This document shows positions 30,410 to 40,017 of a DNA stretch of 58,890 bases, one piece after another (within the stretch, counting starts at the first letter, position 1; each line of letters begins with the position of its first letter). The notes below the pieces were generated by a model. The model was not told where the DNA came from and ran no database searches. It saw nothing but the letters and a program-made list of their open reading frames with translations. The stretch lies in NCBI RefSeq assembly GCF_900009145.1, contig NZ_LN889759.1:1-58890 (forward strand), written 5' to 3'. The position numbers were made by a program, and so were the translations under genes. Origin of the DNA: Planktothrix tepida PCC 9214. Its GTDB lineage: Bacteria > Cyanobacteriota > Cyanobacteriia > Cyanobacteriales > Microcoleaceae.

Positions 30410-30467
30410 GTAGGGGTTTGGTTTTCAAACCCTCTCTAGGGTCTGGGTTGGGAGACCCAACCCCTAC
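30410..30467. repeat. Inverted-ended hairpin repeat, copy 1
   Basis: A 58-bp element with ends GTAGGGGTTTGG and CCCAACCCCTAC and two internal stems (GGTTTG/CAAACC and GGGTTGGG with CCCAACCC). A second copy is at 33093-33151; together they bracket the divergent gene pair 30499-33061. It also sits where a liv terminator would be. Confidence 0.85.
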
Positions 30468-30498
30468 CATGAAATATTACTTTTATCGTTATTAAAAT

Positions 30499-31800
30499 TC
30501 AAGCTTGAACTTGAAAATAATGGTAAAGATTAGCAACGGTTAAATCGGGTACTTCTTCCCAATTTTTAGGGGCTAATCCATTTAAACCTGTGGCGACCGC
30601 TTGATTCAAAATATAAGATTCATAATCTCGGCGTAATTCAGGTTTAACAATAAATTTTAATTGATTTCGTAAAGCCGAATAGTGAGATTTTTGTTTTAAT
30701 GCTTCATAGATTTGCATTTCTAAGGGTTTTACAGCTAAGTCATTTTGCGGAAGTTGAACCTTAACCGCTTCTGAGGTTTCGGGTTCTAACATTGCTAATT
30801 GTTCTCGTTCATCAGCCGATAAACTTTTAAACCAACTGGTATGATCTTGCCAAGATTTTAAGGCAGTACAATCATGGATTTTAATGCGGGCGATTTCAGG
30901 AAACAGAAAATCCAATTCTTCCTCGGAACTACATTGATTAATAATATTTATTAACTCTTGATGAATTTTATTTTGCAGTTGTTCAAGGTGTTCATTAACT
31001 GCTGTTAATTGATTTTGAGCTTGATAAGCGGCAATAATAGCTTGTTCAATTGCCCAAGCGCATTCCATCCGACGCAGTTGACCCGCAGCACAGGTATTTT
31101 CTAATAAATTGGGGTTAGAGTAATCAGCTAAAGCATTATAGAGCATCGTTAACACCCCATTAATTTGCTCATTTCTAGCATTTACGCCTTCAATGTTCAT
31201 CGCTCTTTTAAACCAATCTAATGCTGTTATAAATTTGCCATAGGCTGTAATTAAACTTAATCGATGACTATTATATTTTATATCTTCTGCAACTTCATCA
31301 ATTCGTTTAATAATACTATCACCTTGATCTTTTAAAGCTGCTTTTAGATCAATAAATCCTCCCGTTACCGTTAATTTAAGCTGTTTGATATCTTCTCTTA
31401 ACTTTAAAGTTTGATATAAATTTACAGCCGTAAGAACACCCGTTACCGCTACACCGACACCAATAACCGCAGTCGTTGATTGTAGAACTCCGAGACTTGC
31501 TTGTAATTGGTTAATTCCTTGATAAGTTTTCTGAAATCCTCGATGAACTTGATACATTTGAGCTAGACCCATACCCACTTCCACGGGTGCGGTTATGGGT
31601 GCTAGGGGACTATCATTCATGATTGTACCAATGGCGTGACCTGCAAACTGACCCGCATTGGCTGTTCCTTTCGCCCATCTAACCATGCTTAAAGGTACTC
31701 CTGAGTTGGAAGAAACTACCTCATAGACACCCTTGGCTAAACCTTCTTGAATTGCAGGGGGAAATACAAATTGCATGGAGGGGCTGAAAAAAGACATCAT
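30499..31800 (-). CDS. Large helical protein with membrane segments (unknown)
   Basis: A 433-residue protein, mostly helical. Residues about 105-135 are hydrophobic (STTAVIGVGVAVTGVLTAV) and are followed by a predicted coiled coil (KLREDIKQLKLTV, DSIIKRIDEVAEDIK). Gly/Ala/Ser-rich N-terminal part; no signal peptide. I do not recognise a named domain. The overall design (soluble helices around a hydrophobic hairpin) is shared by membrane-remodelling and pore-forming proteins, which is only a resemblance. It is divergent from the 32054-33061 gene, and both lie between two copies of one repeat. Confidence 0.65.
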   Translation of the reverse strand: MMSFFSPSMQFVFPPAIQEGLAKGVYEVVSSNSGVPLSMVRWAKGTANAGQFAGHAIGTIMNDSPLAPITAPVEVGMGLAQMYQVHRGFQKTYQGINQLQASLGVLQSTTAVIGVGVAVTGVLTAVNLYQTLKLREDIKQLKLTVTGGFIDLKAALKDQGDSIIKRIDEVAEDIKYNSHRLSLITAYGKFITALDWFKRAMNIEGVNARNEQINGVLTMLYNALADYSNPNLLENTCAAGQLRRMECAWAIEQAIIAAYQAQNQLTAVNEHLEQLQNKIHQELINIINQCSSEEELDFLFPEIARIKIHDCTALKSWQDHTSWFKSLSADEREQLAMLEPETSEAVKVQLPQNDLAVKPLEMQIYEALKQKSHYSALRNQLKFIVKPELRRDYESYILNQAVATGLNGLAPKNWEEVPDLTVANLYHYFQVQA

Positions 31801-32053
31801 TTTTGACCTAACTCTTTAATTATTGTAAACTCATTATCCTCTAAAAATTAACGAATATTGCTAAATTTTTACAACTTAAAAATTTTGTTTAAATGATTTA
31901 AGTATTTTTACGGAAAATTAATTAATATATGAAAATTTGTTTTTTTTCAACCGTATAAATACAGATCAATAGGTTATAGTTTATTACTAAGTGAGTGAAT
32001 TGTATCTCTAATCTTGTACAGTATAACTGTATGCTTTATTGAGGTTGGCTGCA

Positions 32054-33061
32054 ATGAATGAATTTTTAAAGGTCTTCGAGTTTATTACTGAATCAACGAT
32101 TTCTGTACAAAATAATCCGGGTGAATCTTCAGAGTTAAAACAGTCCGCAACGGAGTTAAATCAGTCGATTCAATCCTGTACTGAGGAGTTAAGACAGTCT
32201 GCTGCTAGATTAAAAGAATTAATGGCGGTTAGTTATAAACATTTATATCATGCTGAGGATGTCTGGAATAGTAAAGCTAGAATTATGTCTGTGCCCACAT
32301 CTGAACTCTGGGAAGAAATAGGAAAACTAGCAGCGATTGATTTTAGAATTCGGGATTTGCAGAAGAAATGTCAGACAGAAGTGATTCAAGACATTAAAAA
32401 TTTATGGTTAAATCAATGTGAACAGCTTCAACAAGAGTGGTTTAGAGACAGTAAAAACGGAAATTTAAAAAAAGAATTGGGTTTTTCGGATAAAGATGGC
32501 TTAATTCAAGGATTAGATAAAACAATAAAAATTATCAACAAGGAGATGATCAGCCTAATCAATAATAATTTAGGCTTTTTAAGCCAAACTTTATCAGATT
32601 TAAACTTTGATTCTGTTCAAAATATAATTAATTTGCTGGATTTCAACGAGCGAGCTAATATTTCAGTCAAACCAGCTTCATACTCTTATCAAAAAAATTA
32701 CTTAATTAATACTAAAGGAAATCATAGTAATTTTTTATCGGAGTGGATAAAACTAACTTGGAGTGCATTTTTAAATCAAAGATTGATGGTAATTAGTAGA
32801 GGAAGATTTGACATTTTTGTTAATAGAGTTAAAGAAATTATAGAAGAAAATATGGCTTCAAGATTTTCTGAATGCTTTGATTTTGCTTTGGCTACTACAA
32901 CAGAACTTATTAATTTCTACAATGATTTTTTAGAAAAACAAAACCGATATGAACAAGAAACTCCTGAACAACGGGAAGCCGAAAAAGCTTGGATTGATCA
33001 ACAACGTCAAAAATTAGATGATGTTCAGAAACAAATTAATATTATTTTGAATCAATCCTAA
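32054..33061 (+). CDS. Helical coiled-coil protein (unknown; dynamin-stalk-like end)
   Basis: A 335-residue protein from ATG 32054, with GAGG at 32041-32044. Almost all helical with coiled-coil segments (ATELNQSIQSCTEELRQS). The C-terminal part (ETPEQREAEKAWIDQQRQ) resembles the end of bacterial dynamin-like GTPase stalks, but no GTPase domain is present, so the likeness is weak. Divergent partner of 30499-31800 (253-base shared promoter region). No membrane helix seen. Function unknown. Confidence 0.6.
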   Translation: MNEFLKVFEFITESTISVQNNPGESSELKQSATELNQSIQSCTEELRQSAARLKELMAVSYKHLYHAEDVWNSKARIMSVPTSELWEEIGKLAAIDFRIRDLQKKCQTEVIQDIKNLWLNQCEQLQQEWFRDSKNGNLKKELGFSDKDGLIQGLDKTIKIINKEMISLINNNLGFLSQTLSDLNFDSVQNIINLLDFNERANISVKPASYSYQKNYLINTKGNHSNFLSEWIKLTWSAFLNQRLMVISRGRFDIFVNRVKEIIEENMASRFSECFDFALATTTELINFYNDFLEKQNRYEQETPEQREAEKAWIDQQRQKLDDVQKQINIILNQS

Positions 33062-33092
33062 TCCCGTTTAAATGTAGGATTTAAAAAGTATT

Positions 33093-33151
33093 GTAGGGGT
33101 TTGGTTTCCAAACCCTTTAGGTATTTGGGTTGGGAGGAACACCACCCGTAC
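33093..33151. repeat. Inverted-ended hairpin repeat, copy 2
   Basis: Second copy of the 30410-30467 element, more diverged at the right end (CACCCGTAC). It follows the coiled-coil gene. Confidence 0.8.
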
Positions 33152-33238
33152 AGGTGAATATTACAACCTATGCCGATTTAGAATTGCTATAATTTAATTA
33201 TAAGGTTCTGGTTTAATGTTCAAACCTGATTCAAAAAT

Positions 33239-34333
33239 ATGCCTAATGCTAAAAAACAAAAAGGGTGTCAAACGATGGCGCGGCGTACCTTTTTATTATT
33301 TATTGGTTTTTTGATTTTTAGGGCGTTAAAAGGTTTTTTCTCTATTGCTGAAAATCGCGATCGCACGTTACAATTTATTAACCAAATTAAACAAACCTAT
33401 TTTTCAGAACGATTTGCGGTTAATTCTCCAACACCCCAACCTGCAATTTCTCCCCCTACTATTGTTAAAACGCCTACTTTTAATCTTCCAACATCCCAAC
33501 CCCTGATTATTCCAAACTCTCCTTCTCCTAACCTTAACTTAAATTCAGTACAACCTGTACAAATCTTGCAAAAAGATCTATTGGGAATTTCTTTTTATCA
33601 AACCATTATTAATTTAACTGATCCTGAAAATATAATCACGATGGGGTTAGCCAATAACGCGCCTCAAGCCAATAGTAGCCAAAAATCTTACGGTGATGAA
33701 TCCTTTACTAATTTTGTCAAACGGTATCCGGCGGCGGTCGTTGCGAATGGCACTTTTTTTAGTAAAGATGCTCAAAAACGAGTCATGGGAAATTTGGTTG
33801 GGGAAGGCAAATTTTTAAAATATAGTCGTTGGGAAAATTTCGGAACAACATTAGGGTTAAAAACTGGAAATCGCCCAGAAATGATCACTGCTAGACTTGA
33901 AGGAAAACCCGAATGGAATCAACATTGGTTTTCTCTAACCTGTGGCCCCCGATTAATAAAACAAGGTAAAATTTGGTTAGCACCCAAAACAGAAGGGTTT
34001 AATGATCCTCATGTTTTAGATAAAGGATATCGCACCGCTATTGGTTTTTCTCAAACGGGAAAAGAACTGTTTTTAGTTTCTTTTTTAGCCAGTTTAACTT
34101 TACAACAAGAAGCGGAAGTGATGAAAGCTATTGGATGTTATGAAGCGATGAATTTAGATGGTGGTGCGTCGGAAGGGTTAGCGTATCACGGAGATATTTA
34201 TATTAATCCAGGGCGAAATTTAACGAATGTAATTGTCGTTTATGATCGCAATTTTCCCGCCCCAAGTCCAGTAAAAACCGCCTGGAAACAGTTTCAAAAC
34301 GGTCAACGTCCCGTTATTCCTATTAATCGTTAA
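33239..34333 (+). CDS. Phosphodiester glycosidase-domain protein (NAGPA fold)
   Basis: A 364-residue protein. N-terminal hydrophobic segment (residues about 13-35, FLLFIGFLIFRALKGFF) suggests export or a membrane anchor, then a Pro-rich spacer and the catalytic domain from about residue 130: ANGTFFSKDAQKRVMG, FSLTCGPRLIKQGK, GYRTAIGFSQTG, and MNLDGGASEGL, the GG-signature of the NAGPA-like family (PF09992). Homologues uncover GlcNAc phosphodiesters on glycans; in cyanobacteria the substrate is unknown, probably a cell-surface glycan. A second protein of the same family is at 35458-37767. Confidence 0.85.
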   Translation: MPNAKKQKGCQTMARRTFLLFIGFLIFRALKGFFSIAENRDRTLQFINQIKQTYFSERFAVNSPTPQPAISPPTIVKTPTFNLPTSQPLIIPNSPSPNLNLNSVQPVQILQKDLLGISFYQTIINLTDPENIITMGLANNAPQANSSQKSYGDESFTNFVKRYPAAVVANGTFFSKDAQKRVMGNLVGEGKFLKYSRWENFGTTLGLKTGNRPEMITARLEGKPEWNQHWFSLTCGPRLIKQGKIWLAPKTEGFNDPHVLDKGYRTAIGFSQTGKELFLVSFLASLTLQQEAEVMKAIGCYEAMNLDGGASEGLAYHGDIYINPGRNLTNVIVVYDRNFPAPSPVKTAWKQFQNGQRPVIPINR

Positions 34334-34337
34334 ATTC

Positions 34338-35186
34338 TTATTGAGGATGAACACTGCCATCCGGTAAAATAGTACCTTGTAATTTAGCTCCTGTTAATTT
34401 TACCATTACTTTATCCCCAATTCCAACTTTTGCCCCAGTTAAATTAGCACATCTTAAATCAGCCCCGCTTAAATCAGCCCCAATTAAATTGGCTTCTTGT
34501 AAATTTGCATAGGTTAAATTGGCTTGTAAAAAATTAGCCCGAAATAGATTGGCTTTATATAAACAAGCCCCACTTAAGTTGACTTTATGCAGAAACGCAT
34601 CACTTAAATTGGCTTCACTGAAGTCTGCACCGCTTAAATTTCGACTGGAAAAATCCCGTTCTTTTAAGTCTTCTCCTTTAAAACTTAATCCACTTAATTC
34701 TGTGGGTTTAGGGGGAGGTGGTGGAGGAGAAGGAGAAGGAGAAGGAGGACGAGGAGGCGTTTGTGGTTGGGAATTTACAGGAGTTTGTGGACGTTGAAAA
34801 GTTTCATTTCCAGGAGTTTTTACGCGGCTTTGATAGGTCGAAGATTGATAGGAAGAAGACGCACGTTGATGGGTGTTATAAGTTGAATGTCCTGAACCAT
34901 TAGAGGACGATTTAGCATAGGATTCTGAACGCTGAACCGTTGATGAGCGTTGAGTTGAATTCGATGAAGAACGACGCAATAAAGAACGTAATTTATCCCG
35001 TGCTTGATTAATTTCTTTGAGTTTTTCCTCAGCGATTTTTCTTAATCGTTGATTTTCTTCAGGAATGCGATCGGGATGCCAAATAAATGCTAAGTCTTTA
35101 TAAGCCTGATCCACCAATTCTAAGGAGGCACCAGGCTTAAGATCTAACACTTTATAGTAATAATTCAATTCACCCGGAGTTATCAT
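34338..35186 (-). CDS. J-domain / pentapeptide-repeat fusion
   Basis: A 282-residue protein from ATG 35186. Residues about 8-65 form a DnaJ J-domain with the HPD triplet at 37-39, so it may recruit Hsp70. A Ser/Thr-rich and then Pro-rich linker (PPRPPSPSPSPPPPPPK) leads to about 15 pentapeptide repeats (A(D/N)LSGADL-type; LSGADFSEANL, LFRANFLQANL) forming a right-handed beta-helix. Longer family members use the pentapeptide helix as a scaffold. It overlaps no neighbour and is convergent with the phosphodiester glycosidase gene (4-base gap). Confidence 0.88.
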   Translation of the reverse strand: MITPGELNYYYKVLDLKPGASLELVDQAYKDLAFIWHPDRIPEENQRLRKIAEEKLKEINQARDKLRSLLRRSSSNSTQRSSTVQRSESYAKSSSNGSGHSTYNTHQRASSSYQSSTYQSRVKTPGNETFQRPQTPVNSQPQTPPRPPSPSPSPPPPPPKPTELSGLSFKGEDLKERDFSSRNLSGADFSEANLSDAFLHKVNLSGACLYKANLFRANFLQANLTYANLQEANLIGADLSGADLRCANLTGAKVGIGDKVMVKLTGAKLQGTILPDGSVHPQ

Positions 35187-35220
35187 GGCAGGAGTCCGCA
35201 ATTAAGAATTTAGCAGTTAT

Positions 35221-35242
35221 AGCAGGGAACAGGGAACAGGGA
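35221..35242. repeat. Heptameric repeat (GGGAACA), three units
   Basis: Short GGGAACA tract in the 271-base gap after the J-domain gene's start; followed by unremarkable AT-rich DNA. See 1236-1267. Confidence 0.8.
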
Positions 35243-35457
35243 GGAAAAGATTTTACGTCCCTTGGTTGGCTGCATCAGTCTTGGTCAATCACTGTTAGGC
35301 GCGACTGCTATAAAATTAAGAATCAGAAAAGAAAAAGTTTTCTATTCCTAATTTTGTCCTAATTTGTGATGTAATTAAAACAGACTTAAGGGGAGATAGG
35401 AACTGTAATCTATATTAGCGTTATAGCTTAACATACTCTTCTCTCCCTGAGTATTGT

Positions 35458-37767
35458 TTATCGGCGAAATACCCCTAAACCATTGTGAACCGGGGCGGCT
35501 GTATCGGGAATTCGGTTTAACAGTTGACCTCCTAAGACTAAACTGGTGGAACTTCCTCCGTCTAAATTTAACGCATCTGTGGCACCGAGTTGCTGCATCA
35601 GGAGTGCCATTTCTGTTAATTTAGCACCCACACCCCCCACACGGTTATGGACGGCGGCAATTAACCATTCTCCCTTGGCGGTAATTCCGACGCTGCTACG
35701 GATAGCAGATTGATCCGCAAACCAAATATTAAACCCTTCAGCGACTGCATCAACTACGACTTGTCCATTTTGTAATAATAATGGCCCCCCGCCTAAAATA
35801 TGGGGAAATAAATTAAAATCCGAGGGTGTGGTTTGGGATTCTATCGTAATAGATGTTCCCACTGAAAACGAACTTAAGGCGCTACGAAATGATCGCAAGG
35901 TTAACAAATAGCCATTTTTAGGAATTGCAATGGCAGTGGTAGTATTTGTTGATTCAATTTGTTGTTTAACAATATTATTTTCCACAACAATAACAATTTC
36001 ATTCGCCGTTAAAGGGGTATAACTTTCACCCCATTCGGGAGTATATCGAGCAATTCCAGCTTTTACATAACCTGTATTCAGTAATTCACAATCTAACCGT
36101 TGTCCCGATGATAAAATTAAGGTTTCTTTTAAAGTTAAACGAGCAATTTTAGTTTGTCCGGCATCATTCCAAGCGATCGCACCTCGATTTAAAATTGGCC
36201 CTGAAAACCATTTTCCATCCCGACGAATTGCTCCTAATGGTAAGAGATTATTTCGGTTAAAATAGCCTCCATTAATTGCTGCTAGACATTGACAATTATC
36301 TACAGTTTTCGCTAAACTGTCAATCCCTTTCATTCCCGTTAGATTTGCCCAAATCGGACGTAAATTCAAACTTGAACCCGGAGTTAACATTAACCAAACC
36401 ACCGGAAAACGGCTATTATTTAAGGTGATATATTGTTGTCGCCAACGCAATCCTTTTGTCCAGGTAATATCCCGTTCAATTAACGCATCTTGTCGGAGTT
36501 CAATTAAAATTCGGTTAGGATTATTTAAGGTAAAAACTTTTACCCCATAACCATCGGGTAAGGTTCCTTGAATCACCGTTTGATTATTGGCAATTTTAAC
36601 AATAGGTCGAGAGGGTTTTTTTGTGGTTCCTGCGGTTTCGCCTTCATTTTGTTGTTCAGAAGTTCCTGAAGTGGGTGTGGGTTGAGATTGTTCTTGAAAC
36701 GGTTTAGCAACGGTCGCAGAAGTGACCGCATCAACCACAACTTCCCATGGGGTATTTTGTTGATAAAGTTCCCAAGGAGTCGGTTGATTTAATGTTACCA
36801 TCATTTGAGAACGATTAGGCTGTTCTTCAAAGGTTAAAGCTTGAACAGTTCCCAATTTAGAAACAATATTTAAGGTTTGATCCTGTATTTCTAAATCCCA
36901 TCCTGATAATTCCGCTAATTGATTAATTTTTAAATAGCGATATTCTGTATCCCAAGTTGTCTGGAATTTATAGGGAGTTGAAGAAAACCAACTGACAGTT
37001 TGCGAGTTTTCATCGGTTGTATTTAAGGGATTAATCCCTAAAACCTGTATAATTCCCTTATCACTAATTCCGGTATTTGTCGCAATTCCTGAACTCCACT
37101 GACTCCAGGGTAACTTCCATTTTCGACCATTGACAGAAAGATGGGTTCCGGTGCGGATAATTCCGGGTTTAGATAATTCTATACTATATTGACAAATGAT
37201 AGGATCAGCTTTTTTAAGCAACACTAAAGCTTGATAAATAATAGCAGCTACTTCTCCTCTAGTAGCGTTTAAATTAGGATTGAATGTTTCAGGATTAGGA
37301 TGATTAACTACCAATTGAGAACGAGTTGCTGTAATGATTGCTTGAGTTGCATAATTAGGAATTTGATCCGCATCAGTATAAAGATCTTCTAAGTTTAAAT
37401 GATCACCTGTAGCCAAGTTTAAACCTGATACTAATGCTAATAAAACTTGTAAACGAGTTACCGGATTTTGAGGATAAAACCGTCCATCAGGGAACCCCGA
37501 AATAAATCCAGATTCGTAAGCGGTTTGAATGGCTTTTGCAGCCCAAAAATCCTTGGTAACATCACTAAATTGGATATATTGACGTTTAGCAGGAGTAGGA
37601 AATGCAGCTTTTAGAAGAGTCGCAAATTCCGCACGAGTTAGGTTTTGATCTGGGCGAAATGTGTTATCTTTAAACCCATTAATTAAACCTTGAGCTTGTA
37701 ACCGTTGAATAAAAGGACGTGCCCAATGCTGGGTAATATCTAAAAAAACAGGTTGGAAACTGGTCAT
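35458..37767 (-). CDS. SLH-domain protein with phosphodiester glycosidase domain
   Basis: A 769-residue protein. Three S-layer-homology repeats occupy residues about 8-185 (LDITQHWARPFIQRLQAQG, FSDVTKDFWAAKAIQ, LYTDADQIPNYATQAI), a Gln/Thr-rich middle part has a copper-amine-oxidase/AMIN-like region (about 205-350), and the C-terminus is a NAGPA-type phosphodiester glycosidase (INGGYFNRNN, GGPLLLQNGQVV, LNLDGGSSTSL). SLH repeats anchor proteins to the cell wall or outer layer. No classical signal peptide is visible at the annotated start, which is odd for an SLH protein; a missed upstream start or a non-classical route is possible. Second member of the family in this window. Confidence 0.85.
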   Translation of the reverse strand: MTSFQPVFLDITQHWARPFIQRLQAQGLINGFKDNTFRPDQNLTRAEFATLLKAAFPTPAKRQYIQFSDVTKDFWAAKAIQTAYESGFISGFPDGRFYPQNPVTRLQVLLALVSGLNLATGDHLNLEDLYTDADQIPNYATQAIITATRSQLVVNHPNPETFNPNLNATRGEVAAIIYQALVLLKKADPIICQYSIELSKPGIIRTGTHLSVNGRKWKLPWSQWSSGIATNTGISDKGIIQVLGINPLNTTDENSQTVSWFSSTPYKFQTTWDTEYRYLKINQLAELSGWDLEIQDQTLNIVSKLGTVQALTFEEQPNRSQMMVTLNQPTPWELYQQNTPWEVVVDAVTSATVAKPFQEQSQPTPTSGTSEQQNEGETAGTTKKPSRPIVKIANNQTVIQGTLPDGYGVKVFTLNNPNRILIELRQDALIERDITWTKGLRWRQQYITLNNSRFPVVWLMLTPGSSLNLRPIWANLTGMKGIDSLAKTVDNCQCLAAINGGYFNRNNLLPLGAIRRDGKWFSGPILNRGAIAWNDAGQTKIARLTLKETLILSSGQRLDCELLNTGYVKAGIARYTPEWGESYTPLTANEIVIVVENNIVKQQIESTNTTTAIAIPKNGYLLTLRSFRSALSSFSVGTSITIESQTTPSDFNLFPHILGGGPLLLQNGQVVVDAVAEGFNIWFADQSAIRSSVGITAKGEWLIAAVHNRVGGVGAKLTEMALLMQQLGATDALNLDGGSSTSLVLGGQLLNRIPDTAAPVHNGLGVFRR

Positions 37768-37979
37768 ATTATTAGCTTAAGAAGGAAAGAGAGAGCAAAT
37801 ATAGTTATATTATTTCACCGGATTGAGTTTTGATTCCGTATGAGTTTTTGAGTTTTCTGTTTAAAGTGTCACATTCTGTCGATAACGTTTAATTTAAAAT
37901 TCAGGGCGGTTTAAGGAACAAAACCACCCTTTAATGTGTTGAAAAGCTTTATTTTTAAATACCCTCAATCTGTCAAAAT

Positions 37980-38186
37980 TTAGGATTCCCACTGATCAAT
38001 GATCCGTTGTAATCCCTCAGCAATCTCTTGCCAATTTTGAGCCAAATCTGTACTGCGATCTTGGCGTAGAAATTCAGCTTCATTAAAACAATGATCCGCT
38101 AAAGAATGGACAACACTTCTAATTCCATGTTCCTCAATTAGTTGATTTAAAGCACGAGTTAACTTTTCAGTTTTTGGTTCAGTCAT
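37980..38186 (-). CDS. Small helical protein (68 aa)
   Basis: A 68-residue acidic helical protein (LTRALNQLIEEHGIRSVVHS, FNEAEFLRQDR) of a kind seen across cyanobacteria; no catalytic or membrane signature. ATG 38186 sits in an AT-rich leader. The 77-base gap to the next gene on the same strand (38263-39075) could hold its terminator. Function unknown. Confidence 0.6.
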   Translation of the reverse strand: MTEPKTEKLTRALNQLIEEHGIRSVVHSLADHCFNEAEFLRQDRSTDLAQNWQEIAEGLQRIIDQWES

Positions 38187-38262
38187 GTCCTGCTCAATTC
38201 ATCATTCACGGGTGACAGCCTCTATAATACTGCCATTTGTTCACTTTTTGCTAGAAAGGATT

Positions 38263-39075
38263 TTAATTTTGAGCAGGTTCAAGATTGTGTTGAGATAGGA
38301 CAATGGAAATCTTCTGAAGCCGTCGCTGTTGATCTTGTTTTAACTGTTCTAAATCATTATTAAATCCTGCCGCTTCTATCTCACCTGTATCGGGATTCCG
38401 ATAGGATTGAATTCGAGCGCATAATACAACATCATATTCTAAGAGATATTGGGTTTTACAATCTTGAAGAGACGAAATATAAGCATTTCCGGCTGCGGGA
38501 GATTGGTTAATTAAATCAATCCCTGCTAACAGTTCAAATAATCCTAATCGCAAATTTTTAAGTTGAGCTTCCTGCTGAAGTCGCTCTGTGGATTTCCTTA
38601 ATTTTTTAATTTGTTTTAAATCAGCTTCTAAAGGTGATGAAGCTTCATGTTGATAGGCAAAAGTTCCTAAATTTAACGCTGCATTTCCAGAATCTCGATG
38701 TCCAAAATATTGGGGTGTAAATCCTCCCTGAACGGTTCGTGTCCCTTCTGCTAGTCCAATTGCAATTACACCCAAGGAATTAGGAGTTAAAAATAATTCA
38801 TTTGCCTTAAAATTCGAGATTTTAACAGGATTTTTAGGTTCAGAAGTGGATACTATTTTAACAGTTATAGGTTGTTCTGAACCCACATTAGGTTGATTAT
38901 GATTTGAAGCCAAAAATGTAATCAACTCAACCAATGCTAAACCCTGAAGTAGACTTAAAAAAATGAAGGGACGAAATAAAACTAAGGAAAATAGTTTTTG
39001 GCTCAGAATTTGATAAAATGAATTTTTTTGCAGATTACGAGGCTTTGCACCCTTGAATAAACTCGTATTAATCAC
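38263..39075 (-). CDS. Single-span membrane protein with lysozyme-like motif (unknown)
   Basis: A 270-residue protein with an N-terminal membrane segment (FRPFIFLSLLQGLALVELITF at about 34-54) and a soluble part. Within it AIGLAEGTRTVQGG and FGHRDSGNAALNLG stand together; in other cyanobacterial proteins this combination sits near a muramidase-like fold. No full catalytic set is visible, so enzyme activity is unproven. The C-terminal half is coiled-coil (LRKSTERLQQEAQLK). Role could be cell-wall related. Confidence 0.55.
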   Translation of the reverse strand: MINTSLFKGAKPRNLQKNSFYQILSQKLFSLVLFRPFIFLSLLQGLALVELITFLASNHNQPNVGSEQPITVKIVSTSEPKNPVKISNFKANELFLTPNSLGVIAIGLAEGTRTVQGGFTPQYFGHRDSGNAALNLGTFAYQHEASSPLEADLKQIKKLRKSTERLQQEAQLKNLRLGLFELLAGIDLINQSPAAGNAYISSLQDCKTQYLLEYDVVLCARIQSYRNPDTGEIEAAGFNNDLEQLKQDQQRRLQKISIVLSQHNLEPAQN

Positions 39076-39237
39076 GGTTTAATCTCTTTTTTTACCTGGA
39101 CAAATTCAGATTACCAGCAAGGAAAGCAATAAAAATCTTCCTGAAGTCATAAAATAACGGATTGTTTTTAAACGAAAAGCAACAAGATTAAAGCATTACT
39201 TCAACCTTGCTGCTTTTAGGAATTTAAAAATTAAGAA

Positions 39238-39597
39238 TTAACCAACCGTTAATTGGCTAGTATCAACTGAAGTTGCTCCATTAACGCCTTTAGCAACTGT
39301 CACCATTCTACTAAACAGTTGTTGACTGGGAACCTTCCCTTTTAACACAACTGTACTATCAGTTTGAGCAACCCAAACGCTATCCATATCATCTAATTCA
39401 GAATCTTGATCAAACGCATAAGCCACTCGTTTTGCTAAACCACTTTGATCATATTTCCCATCTAAACCCATCCGTTCAGGTGGAATTGTAGCGGTTGCTG
39501 TTGTTGCGGGAGCACTCGCCTGAACATTTTGTACAGGTTGAGCAGTTTTAGCTTTTTCTTCTTCATGACGACCAAATAATCGGCTTAACCAACCCAT
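39238..39597 (-). CDS. BON-domain protein
   Basis: A 119-residue protein from ATG 39597, with AGGAG seven bases upstream. An N-terminal basic/Ala-rich region is followed by a BON domain (YDQSGLAKRVAYAFDQDSE, VVLKGKVPSQQLFSRMV, TSVDTSQLTV). BON domains bind phospholipid or membranes; this one resembles the OsmY/LysM-associated group and lacks a signal peptide at the start. An upstream ATG (39603) is too close to the ribosome site. Confidence 0.85.
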   Translation of the reverse strand: MGWLSRLFGRHEEEKAKTAQPVQNVQASAPATTATATIPPERMGLDGKYDQSGLAKRVAYAFDQDSELDDMDSVWVAQTDSTVVLKGKVPSQQLFSRMVTVAKGVNGATSVDTSQLTVG

Positions 39598-39603
39598 TGT
39601 CAT

Positions 39604-40017
39604 TCTCCTATTTTTTTATTTTTATTTATCATCTTTCAATATAAAAATATTAGTTGAGAATTACCTCTATCTCTTGATAGAAACTTTCAGCAAGATTAAA
39701 CTTTACTTAAATATAGCAATCCGCGCCTTCGAGATGGAGGTTGTGCTCATTTACAACGGATATGAAACAGCCAGAAGTATTATCCCTGTTCCCTGTTCCC
39801 TTTGGGTTCAGACTTGGTATTGAGGAATACATTCTGAGGATATACACTTTAATTCTTTTGTGTGATTCAGTTTATCAGTAAATCTTAGACTATCAAGAGA
39901 AGTAATCACTTGATAAATAACTGCTCATTGGGAGTTAAATACTATGCCGATTTCTTCAATGGAATACAAGCTAAAGTTGAACATTAAAACCTAAACCTAA
40001 AAATCGACTCTAAGAAT
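39604..40017. other. Intergenic region with heptameric repeat
   Basis: Contains a CCCTGTTCCC-type tract (39785-39808) and no gene I can support. The pentapeptide pseudogene begins directly after it. Confidence 0.6.
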
